The translations under genes were made by a program, and so were the position numbers. 64,000 bases of DNA from JAGVSZ01 sp963716855 (GTDB lineage Bacteria; Pseudomonadota; Gammaproteobacteria; Burkholderiales; SG8-39), in the NCBI GenBank assembly GCA_963716855.1, contig CAVQUV010000021.1, forward strand, positions 248,001 to 312,000. The letters are read 5' to 3'. Below are positions 1 to 7,993 of the stretch, in pieces (position 1 is the stretch's first letter; each line of letters opens with the position of its first letter). A model generated the notes under the pieces. The model saw nothing but the letters and a program-made list of their open reading frames with translations. It was not told the DNA's origin and did no database searches.

Positions 1-1
1 G

Positions 2-1528
2 GTCGATGCACCGGTCGAAATGGGCGCGTTCCTCGACGTGCACATGATGATCCTCGGCGATTCGATGCTGTCGCAGGCGCCGCGCGAGCTGATCCGCACG
101 CGCCGGGCGAACGCCGAATGGGCGCTGGTGCACCAGATGGAGATCCTGGTGCACCGGTTCGAGGAGATCGAGGATCCGTACCTGCGCGAGCGCAAGGCCG
201 ACGTGCAGCAGGTCGTCGAGCGGGTGCTGAAGGCGATGCTCGGCACCGGGCACGCGCCGGCGGTGCCGGAGCACGAGCAGGACATCATCGTCGTGGCGCA
301 CGACTTCTCCCCCGCCGACATGCTGCTCTTCAAACAGCACCGGTTTGCGGGCTTCGTGACCGACCTCGGCGGCGTCACGTCGCACACCGCGATCGTCGCG
401 CGCAGCCTCGGCCTGCCGGCGATCGTCGGCCTGCACCGCGCGCGGCACATGATCCGCGAGGGCGAGCTGCTGATCGCCGACGGCGCCGCCGGCGTGCTGA
501 TCGTCAATCCCGACCGCCAGGTCCTCGCCGAGTACGAGCTGCGCCGCAGCCAGTTCGACCTGGAGCGGCAGAAGCTGAAGCGCCTGCGCACGACCCCGGC
601 GGCGACCATCGAGGGCGTTCCGGTCGAGCTCGCGGCCAACATCGAGCTGCCGGAGGACGTCGAGCAGGCGCTCGAATCGGGCGCGGTCGCCGTCGGCCTG
701 TTCCGCAGCGAGTTCCTCTTCATGGGGCGGATGGCGCTGCCCGAGGAGGACGAGCAGTTCGAGGCCTACCGCCAGGTCGTGGCGGCCATGGACGGACGGC
801 CGGTCACCATCCGGACGCTCGACATCGGCGCCGACAAGACGGTCAACGGCGCCAACCGGGCCGGGCCCAACCCGGCGCTCGGCCTGCGCGCGATCCGCTT
901 CTGCCTCGCGGAGCCGCAGATGTTCGTCACGCAGCTGCGCGCGATCCTGCGCGCCTCGCACTATGGGCGCGTGCGGCTGCTGGTGCCGATGATCGCGCAC
1001 GCGCACGAGGTCGACCAGGTGCTGCACTACGTCCAGCAGGCCAAGGCCAGCCTGGCACGCGACGGGGTGCCGTTCGATCCCGCGCTGCCGGTCGGTGGAA
1101 TGATCGAGATCCCCGCGGCGGCGCTCGCGCTCGGCGCATTCGTGAAGCGGCTCGACTTCCTGTCGATCGGCACCAACGACCTCATCCAGTACACGCTCGC
1201 CATCGACCGTACCGACGATACCGTCGCGCACCTCTACGACCCGCTGCACCCGGCGGTGCTGCAGCTCGTCGGGCACACCATCCGGGCGGCGCACAAGGCC
1301 GGCGTCCCGGTGGCGGTCTGCGGCGAGATGGCGGGCGAGGTGGGGTTGACCCGGCTCCTGCTCGGCATGGGGCTGCGCCAGTTCTCGATGCATCCGGCGC
1401 AGCTGCTCGCCGTCAAGCAGCAGGTGCTGCGCTCCTCGATCCCCGAAGTCGAGGTGATCGTGCAGCGGATCCTGCGGAGCGAGGACCCCGAGCGCACCCG
1501 CGCGCTTCTGGCTAAACTGAACGCATGA
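2..1528 (+). CDS. ptsI: Phosphoenolpyruvate-protein phosphotransferase (PTS enzyme I), 5' truncated
   Basis: Enzyme I takes phosphate from phosphoenolpyruvate and passes it to HPr in the cytoplasm. The frame is open to the window edge, so roughly the first 70 residues of the usual 570-590 are missing. The phosphorylated-histidine loop GGVTSHTAIVAR is present (His codon 383-385). The C-terminal PEP-binding barrel shows DIGADK, GGMIEIPAAA, LSIGTNDLIQYTLA and the active-site-cysteine motif VAVCGEMAGE. The stop overlaps the next start as ATGA, so the two genes are co-transcribed. HPr and an EIIA would be expected just outside the window. In betaproteobacteria this PTS is often regulatory rather than sugar-transporting (family knowledge). 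Confidence 0.96.
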   Translation, partial: VDAPVEMGAFLDVHMMILGDSMLSQAPRELIRTRRANAEWALVHQMEILVHRFEEIEDPYLRERKADVQQVVERVLKAMLGTGHAPAVPEHEQDIIVVAHDFSPADMLLFKQHRFAGFVTDLGGVTSHTAIVARSLGLPAIVGLHRARHMIREGELLIADGAAGVLIVNPDRQVLAEYELRRSQFDLERQKLKRLRTTPAATIEGVPVELAANIELPEDVEQALESGAVAVGLFRSEFLFMGRMALPEEDEQFEAYRQVVAAMDGRPVTIRTLDIGADKTVNGANRAGPNPALGLRAIRFCLAEPQMFVTQLRAILRASHYGRVRLLVPMIAHAHEVDQVLHYVQQAKASLARDGVPFDPALPVGGMIEIPAAALALGAFVKRLDFLSIGTNDLIQYTLAIDRTDDTVAHLYDPLHPAVLQLVGHTIRAAHKAGVPVAVCGEMAGEVGLTRLLLGMGLRQFSMHPAQLLAVKQQVLRSSIPEVEVIVQRILRSEDPERTRALLAKLNA

Positions 1529-1926
1529 GCAGGAGAGAACCCGTGCTGCGCGAGATCACCGGCGTGAGCCATGACCCGAGCGGGAACGCCCGACGTTGGT
1601 TCCACGACGACTACTTCGATCTCTTCGTCCGCCAGGACGACGAGGGCGAGATCGTCGGGCTGGAGCTCTGCTACGGCGTGGGCCATAGCGAGCACGCGCT
1701 CGTGTGGAAAAAGGAGACCGGGCATTTCCACGACGGTCCCGAGGCCGATCGCTTCAACCCCGACGACCTCGCGGCGCGGTTCGCCGCCGAGTGCGGCGAG
1801 GTCCCGCACCGGATCAGTACCTCGGTGCTGCGGACGATCCGCGATTTCGCGCAGGTCGGGTCGCCCGCGCGCCAGCCGCGTCGCCGCTTCCGCCGCGAGG
1901 GCTGGCAGGAGCACGACGAGGGGTGA
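1525..1926 (+). CDS. Hypothetical protein, 133 aa, coupled to ptsI
   Basis: I do not recognise a family. The protein is acidic and soluble-looking, with no signal peptide or membrane segment. It is rich in aromatic and charged residues in the middle (WFHDDYFDLFVRQDDEGE, then HALVWKKETGHFHDG) and has a basic arginine-rich tail (RQPRRRFRREG). Its ATG overlaps the ptsI stop by four bases, which argues for translational coupling and for it being real. An antisense frame over the same bases is only a GC-rich shadow. Confidence 0.72.
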   Translation: MSRREPVLREITGVSHDPSGNARRWFHDDYFDLFVRQDDEGEIVGLELCYGVGHSEHALVWKKETGHFHDGPEADRFNPDDLAARFAAECGEVPHRISTSVLRTIRDFAQVGSPARQPRRRFRREGWQEHDEG

Positions 1927-1949
1927 CCGCACCGTCCGAGCGCGCGCGT

Positions 1950-1979
1950 TTGACAGCGCGTCCGGGCTTGCGGTACCTT
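1950..1979 (+). promoter_or_regulatory. Sigma70-type promoter of the metX leader
   Basis: A consensus -35 box TTGACA lies at 1950-1955 and a -10-like TACCTT at 1974-1979, with an 18-base spacer. Transcription would start near 1986, about 15 bases before the first strand of the leader's closing stem. This gives metXW its own promoter, separate from the ptsI operon. The boxes are seen in the sequence; activity is inferred. Confidence 0.6.
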
Positions 1980-2001
1980 GACTGCGACGCGCCGATTTGA
2001 G

Positions 2002-2147
2002 GTTCAGCTTGCGGGCGCGGTCCGGACCCGATCGAGACAGGGGGGCACGCCTCCTTGCAGATCCCCGAAACGGGGAGACCCGATCGATGCCCCGGGCGAA
2101 ATCCTGCTAAAGCGACGGCAACCCGTTCCGGCAGAATCAAGCTGAAC
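2002..2147 (+). ncRNA. Structured leader RNA (candidate riboswitch/attenuator) of metX
   Basis: The 5' strand GTTCAGCTTG (2002-2011) and 3' strand CAAGCTGAAC (2138-2147) are perfect reverse complements and close a 146-nt domain. Inside are a stem 2039-2058 with loop CACG, a stem 2062-2076 (TCCCCG-AAA-CGGGGA), a helix joining 2012-2022 to about 2077-2094, and a hairpin around 2103-2134 capped by ACGG-CAAC-CCGT. ACCCGATCGA occurs twice (2026-2035 and 2078-2087). The last four bases of the closing stem are shared with the downstream terminator, so the two folds exclude each other. A methionine-pathway ligand such as SAM is an inference from the metX context. Pieces recall SAM riboswitches (CGGCAACC, GCTAAA), but the order does not fit any class I can name. 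Confidence 0.55.
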
Positions 2148-2162
2148 GGGTTTTTTGTTTTT
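2120..2162 (+). terminator. Intrinsic terminator directly before metX (attenuator)
   Basis: AACCCGTTC (2120-2128) pairs perfectly with GAACGGGTT (2144-2152), followed by a T-rich run TTTTTTGTTTTT (2151-2162) that ends at the ATG of metX. A terminator between promoter and gene makes sense only as a switchable attenuator. Bases 2144-2147 also belong to the closing stem of the leader, so forming that stem should block termination. No Shine-Dalgarno sequence fits between the terminator and the ATG. Confidence 0.75.
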
Positions 2163-3407
2163 ATGGCGCCCAAGAACGCTCCCCCTCCCCGCTCGGCCGG
2201 ACCGGTCGTCGCCCGCCGGCTCCGGTTCGACGCGCCGCTCGCGTGCCGGGGCGGCGGCACGCTCGCGGCCTACGACGTCGTCTACGAGACCTACGGGCAA
2301 TTGAACGCCGAGCGCTCCAACGCGGTGCTCGTCTGCCACGCGCTGAACGCCTCGCACCACGTCGCCGGCTACTACGCGGACGACCCGCAGAATGTCGGCT
2401 GGTGGGACAACATGATCGGACCGGGCAAGCCGCTCGATACCGATCGCTTCTTCGTCATCGGCGTCAACAACCCGGGCAGCTGCTTCGGCTCGACCGGGCC
2501 GATGTCGGTCAATCCCGCCACCGGCAAGCCGTACGGCTCGAGCTTCCCGGTCCTCACCTGCGAGGACTGGGTCGAGGTGCAGGCACGCCTGGCCGACCAG
2601 CTCGGCATCCGCCGTTTCGCCGCGGTCATGGGCGGCAGCCTCGGCGCGATGCAGGCGCTGCAGTGGGCGATCTCCTATCCGGACCGGATCGCGAACGCAA
2701 TCGTCGTCGCGGCCACGCCGAAGCTCACCGCGCAGAACATCGCGTTCAACGAGGTCGCGCGGCGCGCCATCACGACCGATCCCGACTTCCACGGCGGGGA
2801 CTTCTACCAGCACGGCGTGAAGCCCAAGCGCGGCCTGCGGCTCGCGCGGATGATCGGGCACATCACCTACCTCTCCGACGACGCGATGATGGAGAAGTTC
2901 GGACGGGTGCTGCGCTCGGGCTCGATCGGCTACCACTTCGACGTCGATTTCGAGGTCGAGTCGTACCTGCGCTACCAGAGCGACAAGTTCGCCGAGTACT
3001 TCGACGCCAACACCTACCTCCTGATCACGCGCGCGCTCGACTACTTCGATCCGGCGCACGCGCACGGCGGCAATCTGACCGCCGCGCTCGCGCCGGCTAA
3101 GGCGCGCTTCCTGGTGGCGTCGTTCACGTCCGACTGGCGGTTCTCGCCCGAGCGCTCTCGCGAGATCGTCAAGGCGCTCGTCGACAACCGCCGTGACGTC
3201 TCTTACGCGGAGATCGACGCACCGCACGGCCATGACGCCTTCCTGCTCGACGACGCGCGCTATCACGCGGTCGTCAACGCGTACTTCGGAAATGTCGCGC
3301 GGGCGGTCGGTGCGACGCCAGGGAGCGGCGTTTCGGTGGAGCTGCCGGGTGAACCGCTCGTGCGCCACGGCCAGACCGACGCCCTCACCAGCGGGTTCGC
3401 GGCATGA
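2163..3407 (+). CDS. metX: Homoserine O-acyltransferase MetX
   Basis: First committed step of methionine synthesis: acyl transfer from acetyl- or succinyl-CoA to homoserine, in the cytoplasm. It is a 414-residue alpha/beta hydrolase with the MetX hallmarks VYETYGQLNAERSNAVLVCH and an oxyanion-region NNPGSCFGSTGP. The nucleophile elbow GGSLGAMQ carries Ser159; Asp324 (TSDWRFSP) and His357 (PHGHDAF) complete the triad. The ATG at 2163 gives about 10 more residues than is typical and lacks a ribosome-binding site because the terminator abuts it. The frame stays open upstream to 2055, but those codons encode leader-RNA stems. It overlaps metW by four bases. Acyl-donor specificity cannot be read here; many proteobacterial MetX enzymes use succinyl-CoA. 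Confidence 0.95.
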   Translation: MAPKNAPPPRSAGPVVARRLRFDAPLACRGGGTLAAYDVVYETYGQLNAERSNAVLVCHALNASHHVAGYYADDPQNVGWWDNMIGPGKPLDTDRFFVIGVNNPGSCFGSTGPMSVNPATGKPYGSSFPVLTCEDWVEVQARLADQLGIRRFAAVMGGSLGAMQALQWAISYPDRIANAIVVAATPKLTAQNIAFNEVARRAITTDPDFHGGDFYQHGVKPKRGLRLARMIGHITYLSDDAMMEKFGRVLRSGSIGYHFDVDFEVESYLRYQSDKFAEYFDANTYLLITRALDYFDPAHAHGGNLTAALAPAKARFLVASFTSDWRFSPERSREIVKALVDNRRDVSYAEIDAPHGHDAFLLDDARYHAVVNAYFGNVARAVGATPGSGVSVELPGEPLVRHGQTDALTSGFAA

Positions 3408-4084
3408 CCGGGAACGGGCACGTTGGGGAAACGCGGGAGCAAGGGGGCAAAGCCCCCTTGTATCTGCCCCAGACCAGCGTTCCGACCCGCCTGCAAGGTC
3501 GGCCCGACCTCGAGGCAATCGCCGCGTGGGTGCGTCCGAACGCATCGGTCCTCGACCTGGGCTGCGGCGATGGCCTGCTCCTCAAGCATCTCGCCGAAAC
3601 GCGCGGCGCGCGCGGCTACGGCGTCGAGGTCGAGGACGACAAAGTGATCGCGTCGGTCGCCAACGGCGTGAACGTGATCCAGGCGGACCTCGAGCGCGGC
3701 CTCTGGGGGTTTGACGACGGCTCGTTCGACTACGTGCTGCTCTCGCTGACGCTCCAGGCGGTGCGGCAGACCGAGGCAATCATCCTCGAGATGCTGCGCG
3801 TCGGGCGCGAGGCGATCGTCACGTTTCCGAACTTCGGCCACTGGCAGGCGCGCTGGCAGGTCACCTTCGGCGGGCGCATGCCGGTGTCGGACACGCTGCC
3901 CTACCAGTGGTACGACACGCCGAACGTCCACCTTTGCACGATTCGCGACTTCGAGCGCTTCTGCGCCGATCACGGCATACGCATCCTCGAGCGCCTGGTC
4001 CTGCGCGGGGGACGGCCGGTCGCGTTCCTGCCCAACCTGCTGGGCAGCCTGGCGGTGTTCCGGTTCGAGAAGCGCGCGACCTAG
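3404..4084 (+). CDS. metW: MetW, methyltransferase-fold partner of MetX
   Basis: MetW is a class I SAM-dependent methyltransferase-fold protein found next to MetX in proteobacteria and needed for methionine synthesis. Motif I is VLDLGCGDGLLL (about residues 49-60), and the family block PNFGHWQARWQ follows. Known MetW proteins begin close to the LEAIAAWV helix, so the first 30 residues here, encoded by a repeat-like hairpin, are unusual. A TTG at 3458, just after the hairpin, is an alternative in-frame start; the ATG at 3404 is kept because it overlaps the metX stop (ATGA). Confidence 0.92.
   Translation: MTGNGHVGETREQGGKAPLYLPQTSVPTRLQGRPDLEAIAAWVRPNASVLDLGCGDGLLLKHLAETRGARGYGVEVEDDKVIASVANGVNVIQADLERGLWGFDDGSFDYVLLSLTLQAVRQTEAIILEMLRVGREAIVTFPNFGHWQARWQVTFGGRMPVSDTLPYQWYDTPNVHLCTIRDFERFCADHGIRILERLVLRGGRPVAFLPNLLGSLAVFRFEKRAT
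3408..3460 (+). repeat. Repeat-like GC-rich hairpin at the metX-metW junction
   Basis: Immediately after the metX stop lies a GGGAACGGG / GGGGAAACGCGGGA stretch, then a perfect 8-bp hairpin AAGGGGGC-AAA-GCCCCCTT (3441-3459). The GGGAAACG-type text resembles other junctions in the window (16551-16625, 24551-24572). It is translated as the first residues of metW if the overlapping ATG is used, but looks more like an intergenic repeat. Confidence 0.45.
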
Positions 4085-4100
4085 CGCCGCGGAGGATTCC

Positions 4101-4883
4101 ATGGCCCAGACGAGCTCTCTCGTGGAGGCGCTGAAGCGCGAGCTGAAGGCGCGCGCCATCACTTACGCGCAGGTCGCCCGCGCCATCGCCATGAGCGAGG
4201 CGAGCGTCAAGCGCATGTTCTCGCAGGAGAGCTTCACACTGAAGCGCTTCGACGAGATCTGCCAGTTCGCGAAGGTGGAGATCAGCGACCTCGCGCGCGC
4301 GGCGGAAACGAAGCAGCGCGAGATCTCGCAGCTGACGCTCGAGCAGGAGCGCGAGATCGTCGGCAATCGCAAGCTCTTCCTCACTGCCGTCTGCGCGCTC
4401 AACCATTTCACCTTCGAGCAGATCCTGGAGACCTACGCTCTGACCGAGGCCGAGCTCGTGCGGCTGCTCGCGCGGCTCGACAAGCTGAAGTTCATCGAGC
4501 TCGCGCCGGGCAACCGCATCCGGCTCCTCGTCTCGCGCACGTTCGCGTGGCTGCCGGACGGGCCGATCCAGCAGTTCTTCAAGAGCCAGGCGCAACACGA
4601 GTTCTTCCGCTCCCGCTTCGATCGCGAGGGCGAGCTGATGCTGTTCGTGAACTCGATGCTCTCGAAGGGCTCTGCCGCCACGATGATCGAGCGGCTGAAG
4701 CAGGTCGCAAACGAGTGCTCGGCGCTGCACAACGACGACATCCGGTTGCCCCTCGACAAGCGTTTTGGCCACAGCCTGCTCGTCGCCATCCGGCCGTGGA
4801 ACATGCAGGCGTTCCGCGAGCTGGAGCGCGGCCCCGCGCCGGTGGCCGGCGTCCAGGTGCGACGGAACGTGCTGAAGAAGTGA
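4101..4883 (+). CDS. XRE-type helix-turn-helix transcriptional regulator
   Basis: A 260-residue cytoplasmic DNA-binding protein. Residues 8-60 form a Cro/CI-like helix-turn-helix (ELKARAITYAQVARAIAMSE, then SVKRMFSQESFTLKRF). The rest is a long alpha-helical region with a coiled-coil-prone stretch (AAETKQREISQLTLEQERE) of unknown ligand. It starts 17 bases after metW behind GGAGG. The stop overlaps the GTG start of the transporter that follows (GTGA), so the pair is probably one unit and the regulator may control that transporter or the upstream genes. The target is not deducible. Confidence 0.85.
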   Translation: MAQTSSLVEALKRELKARAITYAQVARAIAMSEASVKRMFSQESFTLKRFDEICQFAKVEISDLARAAETKQREISQLTLEQEREIVGNRKLFLTAVCALNHFTFEQILETYALTEAELVRLLARLDKLKFIELAPGNRIRLLVSRTFAWLPDGPIQQFFKSQAQHEFFRSRFDREGELMLFVNSMLSKGSAATMIERLKQVANECSALHNDDIRLPLDKRFGHSLLVAIRPWNMQAFRELERGPAPVAGVQVRRNVLKK

Positions 4884-6389
4884 CCGCGACCGCCCCGCCC
4901 GGCGCGCCGCGGGCCAGTGTGCTCAAGTCGAAGCTCTTCTGGGTCGCCTTCCTCTATTTCTCCGAAGGCTTCCCGCTCGGCGTCTTCTACGAGCTGTTCC
5001 CGGTCTATTTCCGCCAGCAGGGCGTCGATCTCCGCTCGATCGGCATGCTCAGCCTGCTCGGGCTCGCCTGGACGCTGAAGTTTCTCTGGGCGCCGGCCGT
5101 CGACCACTACCGCCACCACCGCATCTGGATGGCCGCGGTCAACCTCGCGATGGGCGGGGTGCTGCTCTTCTTCGCCGCGCTGGCGGGCTTCGGTCCTTGG
5201 GTGTGGGCGGCGATCGGGGTCTTCACCGTCCTTTCCGCGACCAACGACATCGCGATCGACGGCTACACGATCGAGTTGCTGGAGCGCGACGAGCTCGGGC
5301 TGGCGAACGGGGTGCGGATCGCGCTCTACCGCGTCGGGATGCTCGCTTCCGGATTCGTGCTGGTCCTGTCCGACTGGATCACCTGGCCCGGGGCGTTCGC
5401 CTGTGCCGCCGCGATCCTGGCGGCGTGCGCGATCGCCGTGCTGTTCGCGCCGCGCGAGCGGACGATCGAGCGGCCGCCCGACACGACGCTTGCGCTCGAG
5501 TGGCGGCGCCTCCTCGCCGATCCCCAGCACCTGGCGATCGTGATCGGCTTCGCGCTCGGCGTGCTCTGGCTCGTCGACGCGACGACGAAGTGGTCGAGCG
5601 CCTATCCGCCGTTCTGGGGCATCGCGCTCGGCACCGCTGCGGCCGCGCTCGCGCTCGGCTGGATCGGCGGTCGCGGCGTGCGCGCCCAGGCCGCGGCCGA
5701 AGTCGACCCGGCGCGCGGCCCGATGTTCGGCGCATTGATGGAGCTCCTCGGCCGGCCGTACATCTGGCCGGTGCTCGCGTTCATCCTGATCTTCAAGCTC
5801 GGCGACGCGTCGATGGGCTTCATGGTGAAGCCGTTCTGGGTCGACGCGGGCTTCTACCGCGACCGAGATCGGCCTCGTGTCGGTGAACATCGGCCTCGGG
5901 CTCTCGATCGCGGGGGGCATCGCGGGGGGCTGGTACACCGATCGCGCGGGCATCTTCAAGGCGCTGTGGGTGCTCGGGCTCTTCCAGGCGCTGTCGAACG
6001 TCGGCTATGCGGTCGCCGCATCGCTGCTGCCGTACGGCCCCGGCGCATCGCCCGAGCTCTGGCACCGCGCCGTGCTCTACTCGGCGAGCGCGGCCGAGTC
6101 GTTCACCGGCGGCCTCGGGACCGCGGCGTTCCTCGCGTTCCTGATGGCGATCGTCGACAAGCGCCACTCGGCCACCGAGTACGCGCTGCTCTCGTCGGTG
6201 TTCGCGCTGTCGCGCTCGGTCGCGGGCTGGGCGGGCGGCTTCGGCGCGGAAGCGATGGGCTACGCGCCGTACTTCCTGCTCACCTTTTTCCTGTCTTTCC
6301 CCGCTTACGCGCTGCTGCCTTGGGTGAAGCGGATGCTCGCGCGCGCCGACGCACGGGTCGCTTCGCCGGGCGCCTCGCCGCCTTCCTAG
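4880..6389 (+). CDS. AmpG-like major facilitator transporter (one frameshift)
   Basis: A polytopic inner-membrane transporter related to AmpG, the anhydromuropeptide permease. The family opening LFWVAFLYFSEGFPLGVFY is followed by paired hydrophobic segments and ATNDIAIDGYTIELL. The frame breaks near 5866-5880: up to there it reads MVKPFWVDAGFYRD, then continues in another frame as EIGLVSVNIGLGLSIAGG to the stop at 6389. One missing base restores about 500 residues, the expected length. GTG at 4880 overlaps the preceding stop. Muropeptide import would fit wall recycling but is inferred. The gene is convergent with, and overlaps, the cupin gene by 110 bases. Confidence 0.83.
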
Positions 6390-6933
6390 CCGGCCGTTGC
6401 GCGCCCAGCGGCGCTGCGTTCACCAAAATCGCGGCGATGATGCAGGGCTCGCTGGAGCGCACGCTCCAGGAGTGATTGGTCCCGCGCTGGACGAGTACGT
6501 CGCCTGCCTTGAGCAGCGTCTCGCCCTTGTCCATGATCGCGTAGATCTCGCCCTTCAGCACGATGATGTAATCGACGGTCGCCGTCTTGTGCATCATCGG
6601 ATCCGCGGAGCTTGCGTCCGGCGCATGCCCCGCGCCGATCGAGTCGAACGCGGCGCGGGCGTCGGCGCGATTGCGCCATTGCGAGTCGGGCGGAAACTCC
6701 ACGATGCGCAGGATCGTCCCGTTCTTCGGCGGCTCCAGCCGCACCGGGCGATCGGCGTTGTCCGCGCTGCCGACGTTCCGCGCGGGCGCACCCCTGGTTT
6801 CCCAGAGATCGGTCAGCGCCAGCCCCGGCATCGAGGCCATCTCCTTCACGTTGGGCGCAACGCCATCGCTCAGGAAGATCGACTTGCCCTCGGCATCGTG
6901 GCCGGTGACCACCCTCCGGACTCTCCAGATCAT
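6280..6933 (-). CDS. Cupin-domain protein with basic C-terminal tail
   Basis: A small cupin: KTATVDYIIVLKGEIYAIMD and LKAGDVLVQRGTNHSWSVRS are the two conserved strands of the barrel, with a His in the second motif. Related proteins are annotated as cupins in aromatic or phenolic acid degradation. ATG at 6933 follows a strong AGGAGG; an upstream in-frame ATG at 7011 lacks one. The last 40 residues are almost all Ala, Lys and Arg and are antisense to the end of the transporter gene. A shorter protein ending near the alanine-proline of the cupin fold is plausible if the true stop was lost to an indel. Confidence 0.78.
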   Translation of the reverse strand: MIWRVRRVVTGHDAEGKSIFLSDGVAPNVKEMASMPGLALTDLWETRGAPARNVGSADNADRPVRLEPPKNGTILRIVEFPPDSQWRNRADARAAFDSIGAGHAPDASSADPMMHKTATVDYIIVLKGEIYAIMDKGETLLKAGDVLVQRGTNHSWSVRSSEPCIIAAILVNAAPLGAQRPARKAARRPAKRPVRRRARASASPKAAARKRGKTGKR

Positions 6934-6997
6934 GTGCTCCTCCTCGGTTCGTTCGCGGTCGCAGCGGGGCCGTAGAATACCGCTGGAGGGGAGGCAG

Positions 6998-7993
6998 ATG
7001 AAGCTCGTCACGTTCCGCGTCGCGGGTCGCGGGGCACCGCGCGCCGGGGCGCTCGTCGAGGGCGGCGCGCACGTGCTCGACCTGCAGGCCGCGCATCGCG
7101 CGCGTTACGGCCGCGGCGCGCGCAGTCTGGGCAGCGTGCTCGCCATCGTCGAAGGCGGCGACGACGCGCTCGCGCTCGCGCGCTCGCTCGTCGAAGCGAA
7201 GCGCCGCCCGAAATCCGCGCAGCTGCCGCGCGCGGCGGTCAAGCTCGATGCGCCGATCCCGCGTCCGCCGCAAATGCGCGACTTCCTGTGCTTCGAGAAG
7301 CACCTCGTTCAGGCGTTCCAGGCGGCGCGCAAGCTGCGTGCGCGAAGCAGCGCCGATCCCGAGGCCGCGCTGGCGGAGATGGAGGCCAAGGGAATCCTCG
7401 CCGTCCCGCAGACCTGGTACGAGCGCCCGATCTTCTATCACCCGAACCGGTTCAGCGTGTGCGGGCACGAGGACGAGGTGCCCTGGCCGGCCTACTGCCA
7501 GGTGCTCGACTTCGAGCTCGAGTTCGGCTGCTACATCGGACGCCCCGGCAAGGACATCCCGCGGGCGCGGGCGCGCGACCACATCTTCGGCTATACGATC
7601 TTCGACGACTTCTCGGCGCGCGACGAGCAGACGAAGGAGATGCCCGGACAGCTCGGCCCGGGCAAGGGCAAGGACTTCGACAACGCGAACGCGATGGGGC
7701 CGTGCCTGGTCACCGCCGACGAGATCCCCGACCCGTACGACCTGGAAATGACGGTGCGCGTGAACGGCGCGGAATGGGGCCGAGGCAACTCGCGCAGCAT
7801 GCGCTGGAAGTTCGAGGACTGCATCGCGCACGTCGCGCGCGCGGAGACGCTGCACCCGGGCGAGTTCTTCGGCTCCGGCACCGTCGGCGACGGCTGCGGA
7901 CTCGAGCACCTGCGCTTCCTTGAGCCGGGCGACGTGGTGGAGCTCGAAGTCGAGCGCATCGGCGTATTGCGCAACCGGGTGGTCAGGCCATGA
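6998..7993 (+). CDS. Fumarylacetoacetate hydrolase family protein
   Basis: A 331-residue FAH-fold hydrolase or isomerase acting on a beta-diketo or acylpyruvate-type substrate in aromatic compound catabolism. Visible core: YHPNRFSVCGHED, then FELEFGCYIGRPGKD with the metal-binding acidic residues, GYTIFDDFSARDEQ, and GSGTVGDGCGLE. ATG at 6998 follows GGAGGGGAGG. It overlaps the next gene, another FAH-fold enzyme, by four bases and is divergent from the cupin gene, with the two starts 64 bases apart. The exact substrate is not known. Confidence 0.88.
   Translation: MKLVTFRVAGRGAPRAGALVEGGAHVLDLQAAHRARYGRGARSLGSVLAIVEGGDDALALARSLVEAKRRPKSAQLPRAAVKLDAPIPRPPQMRDFLCFEKHLVQAFQAARKLRARSSADPEAALAEMEAKGILAVPQTWYERPIFYHPNRFSVCGHEDEVPWPAYCQVLDFELEFGCYIGRPGKDIPRARARDHIFGYTIFDDFSARDEQTKEMPGQLGPGKGKDFDNANAMGPCLVTADEIPDPYDLEMTVRVNGAEWGRGNSRSMRWKFEDCIAHVARAETLHPGEFFGSGTVGDGCGLEHLRFLEPGDVVELEVERIGVLRNRVVRP

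Noticed and set aside
2002..2147. Assignment of the metX leader to the S-box (SAM-I), SAM-II, SAM-IV or cobalamin riboswitch
   Set aside because: Short matches (CGGCAACC, GCTAAA, GGTCCGGACCCGAT) occur, but their order and the paired regions do not fit those consensus structures when laid out by eye, so no class is claimed.
2004..3545. Long open antisense frame opposite metX
   Set aside because: No family features, Arg/Asp/Val-rich translation typical of antisense of GC-rich codons, while metX on the plus strand is unmistakable. The same applies to antisense frames at 17807-20071, 20508-22688, 37333-41244 and, on the plus strand, 60815-63730.
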